Origin: Acidobacteriota bacterium
GTDB lineage: Bacteria > Acidobacteriota > Terriglobia > Terriglobales > Acidobacteriaceae
Reading direction: 5' to 3'
Assembly (NCBI GenBank): GCA_021780095.1
Contig: JAJXZK010000428.1
Span: 1 to 13,721 of the forward strand
Length of the DNA stretch: 13,721 nt
The notes below the pieces were generated by a model, which was not told where the DNA came from, searched no databases, and worked only from the letters and a program-made list of their open reading frames with translations. The position numbers were made by a program, and so were the translations under genes. Within the stretch, counting starts at the first letter, position 1. Every line of letters starts with the position of its first letter. Positions 6,105 to 12,947 of this stretch are shown one piece after another.

Positions 6105-6907
6105 CAATGCCGAGTACTTTGATCATAAGTAAAGGTATAGGCCACGGTGACGGAATTTCCGGCGTATCCGGCGGGTAAAGGTCCGAAGGCATTGACGCGC
6201 TCAACAGCTTGAATCGCCGAGAGATCGAGCGAGGGCACGCCGCTGGATTGAGCGATGCGCGGGTCGCTGACGGAACCATCGCGGTGCACGACAAAAGTGA
6301 CGACCGCGGAATGGCCCATGGATGCTTTGGGGTCAGCCAACTGGCTATACCAGTTTTGCGCCACGGTCCGTTTGATCACGTCGACGTACCAGCCAAATCG
6401 CGAGCCAAAGTCTCCGTTCTGCACCACTACGCTCTTGTCGGCGGAGGTTGGGATCGAGGTTGGAATGCTCGACGGCGCGGCCTCGCCATAATTGGCGCGA
6501 TGTTGCTGTTGTTTCGGTTGAACGTATTTCGGCGGAGCGGGGGCAGCCTTGGGAGCCACTTTCTTGATCTGTTTCGGCTTGGCCGGGATGGGAATGGCGG
6601 TCAGATCGGGGGCGGCCTGCGCCTGCTTTTCAGGAATCAACGGCGCGGGGCTGGGTGTCTGCGTGGCCAATACTGAATCCGAGTTGAGTTGCGGACTGGG
6701 CAGCGGCAAGGTAGGCGCGGCAGAAACCAAAGTAGCGCTGATGGTTTCTCCGGAGCTGATCTGACCCCAGCGGCTGTCATGCAAACTGTGCAGATAGATC
6801 GTCGACGAAACGATGGCGACTGCCAGGACGGCATGCAGCGCAAACGAACCAAACCATGACCCGACGATCGGTTCGTGTTGGTCCCAGGTTTCGTGAATAT
6901 ATGGCAT
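6104..6907 (-). CDS. tolA: TolA/TonB-like energy-transducing protein of the Tol-Pal system
   Basis: This is a 267-aa inner-membrane-anchored protein. The N-terminal anchor at about 21-42 carries the S-x3-H motif (S21, H25 in SFALHA) that TonB and TolA use to contact the ExbB/TolQ motor. A Pro/Ala/Lys/Gln-rich linker (about 62-160) spans the periplasm. The C-terminal TonB_C domain covers about 172-263 (GWYVDVIKRTVAQNWY, VVTFVVHRDGSVSDPRIAQSSG, LDLSAIQAVERV). E. coli TolA has 421 aa with a long helical middle domain; here the middle is a short Pro-rich linker of TonB type. The name tolA comes from its place between tolR and tolB; by architecture it could equally be called TonB. The ATG lies 6 nt after the tolR stop with no Shine-Dalgarno, which suggests translational coupling. 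Confidence 0.88.
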   Translation of the reverse strand: MPYIHETWDQHEPIVGSWFGSFALHAVLAVAIVSSTIYLHSLHDSRWGQISSGETISATLVSAAPTLPLPSPQLNSDSVLATQTPSPAPLIPEKQAQAAPDLTAIPIPAKPKQIKKVAPKAAPAPPKYVQPKQQQHRANYGEAAPSSIPTSIPTSADKSVVVQNGDFGSRFGWYVDVIKRTVAQNWYSQLADPKASMGHSAVVTFVVHRDGSVSDPRIAQSSGVPSLDLSAIQAVERVNAFGPLPAGYAGNSVTVAYTFTYDQSTRH

Positions 6908-6913
6908 CGTTTT

Positions 6914-7348
6914 TTATTGACCAGCCGGGGAGGATTCGATGGGCCGAGTCACAATACTGATATTGGTAATGCCCGCCTGCTTGACTGCGTCCATGACGGA
7001 GGCGAAGGCGCCGAAGGGAACCTTTTGATCGGCGCGGAGATAAATCACCCGGTTCGCCGGGGCGGTGTGGCCGTCTTTCTGCAAAAGCAAGTGCGGCAGG
7101 TCATTCACGTTGACCGCCTTGTCATCGAGATAGACGCGCTGCTCACTGTCAATGGTGACGACGGTGCGCTGCTGGGTGATCTGCTTGACGGTTCGGGTAC
7201 GAGGAACGGCGACCTGGATGCCGGACTGCAGCACCGGGGCGGTGATCATAAAGATGACGAGCAGCACCAGCACCACATCCACCAACGGGGTAATGTTGAT
7301 GTCGGACAGCGCGGTTTGTGTTGCGCCATTCTTAGCGGTGTAAGCCAC
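6914..7348 (-). CDS. tolR: TolR/ExbD-type biopolymer transport protein
   Basis: This 144-aa protein has one membrane segment (about 22-41, LVDVVLVLLVIFMITAP) carrying the conserved proton-pathway Asp (D24) within ITPLVDVVLVLL. A periplasmic domain follows (QVAVPRTRTV, VTIDSEQRVYLDD, VIYLRADQKVPFGAFASVMDAVKQAGI). It pairs with TolQ to convert the proton-motive force into TolA movement. The start codon is GTG at 7348, fixed by a perfect GGGAGGT five nt upstream. It overlaps the end of tolQ by 17 nt. Length and motifs are typical. The ExbD name would fit equally well on sequence alone; gene context favours TolR. Confidence 0.93.
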   Translation of the reverse strand: MAYTAKNGATQTALSDINITPLVDVVLVLLVIFMITAPVLQSGIQVAVPRTRTVKQITQQRTVVTIDSEQRVYLDDKAVNVNDLPHLLLQKDGHTAPANRVIYLRADQKVPFGAFASVMDAVKQAGITNISIVTRPIESSPAGQ

Positions 7349-8129
7349 GCGGTACCTCCCGCTGACGCGCGAATTCCTCGGCCGTGGGAGCCGGCATGGC
7401 GTTCAATTCCTCGATGGTATTCAGCAGTTCGCGACCAAAATCATCGAGGCGCGCGGCCAACTCGCGCAGACGACTGGTGAGCTGGTTGTACCCCATGACA
7501 GCGGGGACGGCGACGAAGATGCCAGCGGCGGTTGTGATCAGCGCTTCTGAAATGCCGGGCGCGACGGCGCGCAGTGTCGCTCCGCCGGAAGTTCCCAGTC
7601 CGTGGAAGGCATCGACGATTCCCATGATGGTTCCGAACAGACCGACGAACGTGGCGACGTTGCCGATGGTGGCTAGCCAGGTCATGCGGTTTTCCATCAC
7701 CGTGAGAGCTTCGCTGGCCGCCGTCTGCGCAGTGCGTTCGAGCGCCTTTATGCTGCGCACTTCTCCGGTGGCTTCCATTTGATGGCGGTACTCTTCATAG
7801 GTGTCTTCAAACACCTGCACAAGTGGGCTGGGCTTGAACTGTTCGCTGACGGCGGCAACATCCTGAAGACGGTCCGCCTTTTGAAAGGCTCGCAGGAAGC
7901 GCTTGCTTTGCGTGCCCGCTCTGCGGAAGGCAGACCACTTGCCCAGGATAATGCTCCACGACTGCAGGCTGGCGATCAACAGGATCACGAGCACGGCGAT
8001 AGCGACGGGGCCGAGGTTGTGCCAAAGGTCAGTCAGGGCGCTGCCGCTGATCGGTGGCGCAGCCTGGGTCGCGTCAGGCGCGTCGGCGGCCTGATAGAAG
8101 AAAATAAGTAGAGCGGACAATGCATTCAT
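7332..8129 (-). CDS. tolQ: TolQ (MotA/TolQ/ExbB proton channel family)
   Basis: This is a 265-aa inner-membrane protein. TM1 lies at about 39-60 (LGPVAIAVLVILLIASL), a large cytoplasmic loop runs to about 150, TM2 at about 153-177 contains IGNVATFVGLFGTIMGIVDAF, and TM3 at about 192-214 contains ISEALITTAAGIFVAVPAV. The GLFGT(I/V)xG and PGISEALxTTAxG elements are the family hallmarks. TolQ forms the pentameric stator-like channel around TolR. A further short hydrophobic stretch at residues 4-12 precedes a Pro/Ala-rich periplasmic tail. ATG 8129 is the first gene of the tol-pal operon, divergent from recN, and has a good -35/-10 pair just upstream. There is no strong Shine-Dalgarno. Confidence 0.94.
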   Translation of the reverse strand: MNALSALLIFFYQAADAPDATQAAPPISGSALTDLWHNLGPVAIAVLVILLIASLQSWSIILGKWSAFRRAGTQSKRFLRAFQKADRLQDVAAVSEQFKPSPLVQVFEDTYEEYRHQMEATGEVRSIKALERTAQTAASEALTVMENRMTWLATIGNVATFVGLFGTIMGIVDAFHGLGTSGGATLRAVAPGISEALITTAAGIFVAVPAVMGYNQLTSRLRELAARLDDFGRELLNTIEELNAMPAPTAEEFARQREVPRGLHR

Positions 8130-8139
8130 AGCTAGTTTG

Positions 8140-8168
8140 AGTGTACTGGGGCTTTACGATTGCTCCAA
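8140..8168 (-). promoter_or_regulatory. Putative promoter of the tol-pal operon
   Basis: On the minus strand TTGGAG (8168-8163) is followed by a 17-nt spacer and TACACT (8145-8140), a good sigma70-like pair. The -10 ends 10 nt before the tolQ ATG, so the leader would be only a few nt. It faces away from recN. Confidence 0.55.
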
Positions 8169-8194
8169 GTTGCGATCTGGGTTCGTGGACGCTA

Positions 8195-8213
8195 AATCGA
8201 TTGCAAATCGATT
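8195..8213. promoter_or_regulatory. 19-bp palindrome, candidate operator in the tolQ-recN divergent region
   Basis: AATCGATT occurs twice (8195-8202 and 8206-8213) around GCA. Each half is itself a palindrome, so the site is both a direct and an inverted repeat; as a direct repeat it extends to nine bases (AAATCGATT). A TATGCT hexamer at 8219-8224 on the plus strand could be a -10 for recN, placing the palindrome over the -35 region. No E. coli-type (CTGT-N8-ACAG) or Bacillus-type (GAAC-N4-GTTC) SOS box was seen. The rest of the 167-nt spacer shows nothing else clear. Confidence 0.45.
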
Positions 8214-8296
8214 CATGGTATGCTGCGCTCGAAGCCGTCTCATCTTCCGATAGCGATCAAAGTGTTGATGCGACAGCTTCTCAAGTCCGGAGTGCC

Positions 8297-9991
8297 ATGC
8301 TGCTGGAACTGCGCGCAGAAAATTACATCGTCGTCGACAACGTAACCGTCGCGTTTGGACCCGGGCTGAATCTGCTGACCGGTGAAACCGGCGCAGGCAA
8401 GTCCATCCTGATCGACGCGCTGGGACTCCTCCTGGGAGAAAAAGCTTCCGCGGAAATTGTTCGCCACGGAGCGGAACGTGCATTGGTTGCCTGCGTGTTT
8501 GAGGCAACGCCGGGCGCGCTCGAAATTCTTGATGCAAATGGATTAGATGCAGCCGGAGAGGAAATCATTCTGCGGCGCGAAGTGACGGCCACCGGCAAAG
8601 CCCGCGTATTTGTGAATAACCAGCCTGCAACTGTCAGTGTGCTGAAGGCTTTAGCGCCGGAGTTGGCGCTGGTCCACGCGCAGAGCGATTCCTTAGGCGC
8701 GTTCGATCAGGCGCAGCAGCGCAGCCTGCTGGATCGCAGTGCGGGGATTTCTGAAATAGCGGTTCACGAAGCATGTACGCAATGGTCGAAGCTACGCGGC
8801 AAGCTGGCGGAGATTCAGACCGATGAGCAGGATCGGCTGCGGATGGCAGATCTGTGGCGCTTCCAGGCGAAAGAAATCAACCAGGCGCAATTGGAGGCGG
8901 GCGAAGAGGAAGCGTTGCTGGCGGAGAAGCGCGTGCTGGCGAATGCGGAGAAACTCTACACGGCGGCGCTGGGGGCGCACGACGTTTTGTATGAGTCGGC
9001 GAACTCCGCGGAAGTGGCGCTGCGTGCAGGTCTGAAGCAGATGGAAGAGTTGTTGCGCTATGACACGCGCTGGGAAGACGCGGTGCAGCAGTTGATCGCC
9101 GCGCGCGCGACGGTCGGCGATCTGGCGGAGCAGGCGAGGGAATTTGCGGACAAGATTCAGGCGTCGCCCGAGCGGCTGGAGGAAATCGAAGACCGCCTGG
9201 CGTTGCTGGATCGATTGAAGCGCAAGTACGGCGCTAGCGTCGCAGAGGTGATCGCCTACGGCGAGCAGGTGCAGGGCAAGCTGGACGAAATTGAAAATCG
9301 CGATCAACTGCTGGCCGATCTGGCCGCGGAATTGGAGAAGGCCGCAGACGGATATAGGGTGGCTGCTGAGGCGTTGACGACGCAGAGGAGTTCCGCGGCG
9401 AGGCGTTTGATGAAGCGCGCCGAGGCGGAGATCAATCAGCTGGCCATGAAGGTGCAGTTTCAAATCGCCGTGACGCCGCAGCGAGAAGAGTCGGCGTGGA
9501 GCGCACACGGCTGGGACACGGTGGAGTATCGTATTGCCACGAATCCTGGCGAACCGCTGAAGCCGCTCGACAAGATTGCCTCTGGCGGAGAGATGTCTCG
9601 GGTGCTGCTGGCATTGAAGGTCAGCGTGGAAGAGAGCGCGAACACCACGGCGAAAGGTAAGCACAAAACGCAATTGCCGCGCACTCTGGTCTTCGACGAG
9701 ATTGATATTGGCATCGGCGGCAGCGCAGCCGAGGCTGTCGGCCAGAAGCTGAAAACTCTGGCGCGCGGCCAGCAGGTTCTATGCATCACCCACCTGCCGC
9801 AGATTGCCGCCTTTGCCGACCAGCATTTCCTGATCGAAAAGCAGGAGCATGGCGGACGTACCAAGACCGGAGTCCGGCAATTGTCGAAGGACCAGCGACG
9901 TCAGGAGATCGCTCGCATGTTGAGCGGCGCGCAGGTGACGGAGACCAGCCTGAAGCACGCCGAGCAGATGCTGAAGACCAGCGGACAGTAG
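8297..9991 (+). CDS. recN: DNA repair ATPase RecN
   Basis: This is a 564-aa SMC-like ATPase of double-strand-break repair. It shows LRAENYIVVDNVTVAFGPGLN, Walker A GETGAGKS (29-36), a long coiled-coil middle (about 150-370, rich in Glu, Ala, Leu and Arg), the ABC signature ASGGEMSR (about 428-435), Walker B TLVFDEIDIGIGG (about 463-475) and the switch region CITHLPQIAAFADQH (about 494-508). All catalytic motifs are intact and the length matches E. coli RecN (553 aa). The frame is open further upstream to 8141, but ATG 8297 with GGAG just before it gives the canonical MLLELRAENY start; the upstream 52 codons look like leader. It diverges from the tol operon. In many bacteria recN is SOS-controlled; here only an unassigned palindrome is seen upstream. 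Confidence 0.97.
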   Translation: MLLELRAENYIVVDNVTVAFGPGLNLLTGETGAGKSILIDALGLLLGEKASAEIVRHGAERALVACVFEATPGALEILDANGLDAAGEEIILRREVTATGKARVFVNNQPATVSVLKALAPELALVHAQSDSLGAFDQAQQRSLLDRSAGISEIAVHEACTQWSKLRGKLAEIQTDEQDRLRMADLWRFQAKEINQAQLEAGEEEALLAEKRVLANAEKLYTAALGAHDVLYESANSAEVALRAGLKQMEELLRYDTRWEDAVQQLIAARATVGDLAEQAREFADKIQASPERLEEIEDRLALLDRLKRKYGASVAEVIAYGEQVQGKLDEIENRDQLLADLAAELEKAADGYRVAAEALTTQRSSAARRLMKRAEAEINQLAMKVQFQIAVTPQREESAWSAHGWDTVEYRIATNPGEPLKPLDKIASGGEMSRVLLALKVSVEESANTTAKGKHKTQLPRTLVFDEIDIGIGGSAAEAVGQKLKTLARGQQVLCITHLPQIAAFADQHFLIEKQEHGGRTKTGVRQLSKDQRRQEIARMLSGAQVTETSLKHAEQMLKTSGQ

Positions 9992-10042
9992 GGCAAAAGC
10001 GGGACTGCTCGGCAGGGATGCCAGAATATGCGCGAGACGGAT

Positions 10043-11203
10043 ATGACTGAGAATTTGAAGTCGGCCAGATTCTTGCACAACCTTTTAATCTTGGTGTGTG
10101 CCGCATTCATCTTTTTCGCTTTTGCTCCCGATCGAGATCGCAGATACTCACGAGCTGAACATGAGCTCGCCAACTATTCACGGCTCTCCTACAACGACTA
10201 CATGCAGTATCTCTACTCTTTGATGGCTCAGGACGAGCAAAGGGAGGGGCGTCATGTCGTCGAAATGCTGCGGCAGGGAGGGTACCACGTTGCCGCAGAC
10301 GCCTCGTTCAATGCGCCAATGTGGGCTAATCCAATAAACATTGGGGGATCACTTGGAACGTTCTGCCGACTCGCTCAAGGACAGCAGAAGATCACCGTGG
10401 CCCACGTAGTTCAAGATTATTCGGGTCCGCTTAGACCATTTGAAAGTTCCAAGCTCGCCGTTGAGCCTGACGCTCAGGGCATCGTCACTGCTATATTCCT
10501 TGGCTCCGGCCCGGACATGAATACCACGCCGCATTTTCAAATTCTCAGCGGAACTCCAACGGGGTTTCCGGTATCTTCATCTCTTGTCCTTTCGATTCGA
10601 GGTCAGGGCGGGGAGCAGAAATTAAGTTCTCTGCGAATTGCCTATATCTCGGGACCATCCAAAACCGGCTATTTTGGGAAAGACTGGTTGAAAACGGTTG
10701 GGTACGCGTCTCATATGATTGAAGGCAGCCGGTGCCTTCCAGATTCTTTGCAGATTTTCCCGGAAATCGAAGGAATGTCACCGGGTGATGCCTTGCGCTA
10801 TCTTGCATCGCAACGCGAAGCTGAGAAAAAGAACGACATAGAGATATCCTCACTTCGAATTGATTCAGAGACCGTTGGTTGGGCGGCGCCAATTATTTTA
10901 GGTGTACTTCTTCTATTTTTTGTAAGCCATCTGCGGCATGTGCGTTTCTTGGCAAGGAAATCTGCGGGAGCAAAGGACTTCCCTTGGGTAGGTCTATTTA
11001 CCGATTGGCTTGGCACAGCCATAGCGTATGCAACGGTTTTTGTTCTGCCAGCTCTCTCTGAATTTCTGCTTAGAAATCGAGTCACACCGACATCCTATTT
11101 TCTTAGGTACTTCGCCCCAATTGTCATCGCCTTGTTTTCGATTTGGGCGACGATCGAGCTTTGGCATTTGAGGAAGGTAATGAAGTTTCAGGAGGATCAT
11201 TGA
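10043..11203 (+). CDS. Unrecognised membrane protein with a large extracytoplasmic domain
   Basis: The protein is 386 aa from ATG 10043 (MTENLK...); ATG 10028 would add five residues and neither start has a strong Shine-Dalgarno. TM1 lies at about 11-28 (FLHNLLILVCAAFIFFAF). A hydrophilic domain follows (about 30-278), probably outside the cytoplasm, with no motif I recognise. Three more hydrophobic segments lie at about 281-299 (AAPIILGVLLLFFVSHL), 322-342 (GTAIAYATVFVLPALSEFLL) and 351-374 (YFLRYFAPIVIALFSIWATI). I cannot assign a family or function. Hand counts give 28 and 25 GC in two 60-nt lines here (10081-10140, 10861-10920) against 39 in a recN line (9121-9180), and codon choice is visibly less GC-biased than its neighbours. 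That suggests a more recent arrival or relaxed selection. It starts 51 nt after recN on the same strand, a gap with nothing else visible. Confidence 0.75.
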   Translation: MTENLKSARFLHNLLILVCAAFIFFAFAPDRDRRYSRAEHELANYSRLSYNDYMQYLYSLMAQDEQREGRHVVEMLRQGGYHVAADASFNAPMWANPINIGGSLGTFCRLAQGQQKITVAHVVQDYSGPLRPFESSKLAVEPDAQGIVTAIFLGSGPDMNTTPHFQILSGTPTGFPVSSSLVLSIRGQGGEQKLSSLRIAYISGPSKTGYFGKDWLKTVGYASHMIEGSRCLPDSLQIFPEIEGMSPGDALRYLASQREAEKKNDIEISSLRIDSETVGWAAPIILGVLLLFFVSHLRHVRFLARKSAGAKDFPWVGLFTDWLGTAIAYATVFVLPALSEFLLRNRVTPTSYFLRYFAPIVIALFSIWATIELWHLRKVMKFQEDH

Positions 11204-11207
11204 GTGA

Positions 11208-11237
11208 TTGTTGAATTCGTCGTGTTGCTGGTACACT
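11208..11237 (+). promoter_or_regulatory. Putative promoter of the esterase gene (leaderless type)
   Basis: TACACT (11232-11237) ends 6 nt before the ATG at 11244. Upstream, TTGTTG (11208-11213) lies 18 nt away, or TTGAAT (11211-11216) 15 nt away. With no Shine-Dalgarno between, the transcript probably starts at the ATG itself. Confidence 0.45.
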
Positions 11238-11243
11238 CGCGCG

Positions 11244-12866
11244 ATGAAAATATTTCGCCCGTTGTCGCTTAGATTCCTACCCGTCTTTTTATGTGCAGTT
11301 TCCATCGGCTGTCTGGCGCAGGCGGTATCGAGCCCTTCGCCGCAACATCTTTTCTTTCGCGTGACGCTGGGAGCGCAGCAAGCTACGCCTGTTTCCGGGC
11401 GACTAATTCTGATGATCAAGCCGGGAACGAAGCTCGAAGATGTGCAGGTGGGTGAGTTTCATCCTGCCAGCATTTCAATTGCGGCGAAGGATGTGAGCGG
11501 ATGGAAGCCGGGCGAGTCGGTCGATATCGACACCGATAACATTGCGTTTCCTGCGGGCTTCTCCAAGTTGCCGCAGGGAGATTACGTGGTGCAGGCCGTC
11601 CTCGACACGGCCAACAAGTTTTCTTACTACGGACGGCTCCCCGGAGATATCGAGAGCGATCCCACGTTCCTGGCTCACTGGACCGCGGGGCAGGGTGATG
11701 AGCCGAAGTTGACGCTGGTAAAGACAATCGAGCCGAAGACGCGCGATTGGTTGTCGCCGAAGATGACCGCTGCGGAAAAGCAGGGCGCAACCGACTCGAC
11801 GAAGATGTTCGATTTTGTGAGCCCATCGCTGACGCAGTTCTGGGGTCGATCGATGCATATTCGCGCCTGGGTACTGTTGCCGCCGGGATATAGCGACCAT
11901 CCGAAAGAGCGCTATCCGACGGTGTATTTCACGCATGGCTTTGGCGGGAAGATGGAGTACAACAAATTCACCGCGGCGATGTTGTACCAGCGCATGGCGG
12001 AGGGCAAGATGCCGCCGATGATCTGGGTGCTGCTGGATGAAAGCAGCCCGCGAGGCACGGATGAATTTGCCGACTCCGTGAACAACGGCCCCTGGGGGCA
12101 GGCGCTGACTCAGGAAGCGATTCCCGCGCTGGAACGGCAGTACCGCATGGATGCCAAGCCGAGTGGACGATTTCTGAACGGGCACTCGTCCGGTGGATGG
12201 GCGACGTTATGGCTGCAGGTGACGTATCCGAAGATTTTTGGCGGGACCTGGTCGACCTCTCCGGACCCAAGCGATTTTCATGACTTCACCGGGATCGACC
12301 TGTACGCGGCACATGCGAACGCCTATCAAAAGCCGGACGGTACGCCCTATCCGATCATTCGCGATAAAGGAAAAGTGATGGCGACGTTCAAGGAACTGAC
12401 TCAGCTGGAGGATGTGTTGGGGCACTACGGCGGCCAGGTCCGTTCGTTCGATTGGGTATTTTCTCCGCGGGGCTCGGATGGTCGGCCAGAACCCATGTTC
12501 AATCACTACACGGGTGACGTGGATCCGGCGGTGGTGGCGTACTGGCAGCAGCACTACGACATTGCGTATCGCGTGGCGCAGCAGTGGCCGACGATCGGCC
12601 ATGACCTGCGCGGCAAGGTGCATCTGTACGTCGGAACGGCGGACACCTTTTATCTGGACGGCGCGGCGCATAAGCTGGATGCGGTGTTTCAGGGATTGCA
12701 CGCCAATGAGCAATTTACGTACATCCCGGACCGCACCCACTTTGACCTCTATCGGATCAAGAAGGATCGAGTGGGATTGCTAGATGAGATCGCCGTACGA
12801 ATGTATGCTGTGGCAAGGCCAAAAGCGCACTGGAAAGCGACACAAACTGTGGCTCCGGCGCGATAA
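11244..12866 (+). CDS. Secreted esterase, esterase D / enterochelin-esterase-like fold
   Basis: This is a 540-aa exported hydrolase. A Sec signal peptide covers about 1-26 (FLPVFLCAVSIGCLAQA); SIGC is a poor lipobox, so signal peptidase I cleavage is favoured. A beta-rich N-terminal region of about 40-150 resembles an accessory domain (LFFRVTLGAQQATPVSGRL). The catalytic alpha/beta domain (esterase PF00756 type) starts near 205 (HIRAWVLLPPGYSD, YPTVYFTHGFGG). The nucleophile elbow GHSSGG puts Ser315 as catalytic; the acid is likely D467 in VGTADTFYLDG and the base H499 in DRTHFDLY. The triad is therefore complete. Substrates of such proteins include acyl, feruloyl and siderophore esters; none can be chosen here. 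The frame extends to 11208, but ATG 11244 gives a proper signal peptide. Confidence 0.88.
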   Translation: MKIFRPLSLRFLPVFLCAVSIGCLAQAVSSPSPQHLFFRVTLGAQQATPVSGRLILMIKPGTKLEDVQVGEFHPASISIAAKDVSGWKPGESVDIDTDNIAFPAGFSKLPQGDYVVQAVLDTANKFSYYGRLPGDIESDPTFLAHWTAGQGDEPKLTLVKTIEPKTRDWLSPKMTAAEKQGATDSTKMFDFVSPSLTQFWGRSMHIRAWVLLPPGYSDHPKERYPTVYFTHGFGGKMEYNKFTAAMLYQRMAEGKMPPMIWVLLDESSPRGTDEFADSVNNGPWGQALTQEAIPALERQYRMDAKPSGRFLNGHSSGGWATLWLQVTYPKIFGGTWSTSPDPSDFHDFTGIDLYAAHANAYQKPDGTPYPIIRDKGKVMATFKELTQLEDVLGHYGGQVRSFDWVFSPRGSDGRPEPMFNHYTGDVDPAVVAYWQQHYDIAYRVAQQWPTIGHDLRGKVHLYVGTADTFYLDGAAHKLDAVFQGLHANEQFTYIPDRTHFDLYRIKKDRVGLLDEIAVRMYAVARPKAHWKATQTVAPAR

Positions 12867-12947
12867 AATATGCTGCAGATTGTGTGCAAAATCGAGAGAA
12901 TTGCGCTAGCGGAGACGGGGCTCGAACGGTATACTTGAGGTGTGACT
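12867..12947 (+). promoter_or_regulatory. esterase-ispH spacer with an ispH -10 box
   Basis: TATACT at 12930-12935 is a near-consensus -10 hexamer. The best -35 at 17 nt (TAGCGG, 12907-12912) is poor; TTGCGC at 12901 is too far (23 nt). Transcription would begin about 12942, at an in-frame GTG that lies two codons before the GTG at 12948. The same spacer carries a short sequence resembling a tRNA 3' end on the minus strand (see findings). Confidence 0.45.

Noticed and set aside
8141..8296. 52-codon N-terminal extension of recN
   Set aside because: RecN proteins start at the MLLELRAENY-like segment, GGAG precedes ATG 8297, and the extension covers the divergent promoter region.
8792..9673. 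293-codon minus-strand ORF antisense to recN
   Set aside because: RecN motifs on the plus strand are complete; the antisense product is Arg/Leu/Gln-rich without domains.
11475..12185. 236-codon minus-strand ORF antisense to the esterase
   Set aside because: The plus strand carries a signal peptide and full catalytic triad; the antisense frame has no motif.
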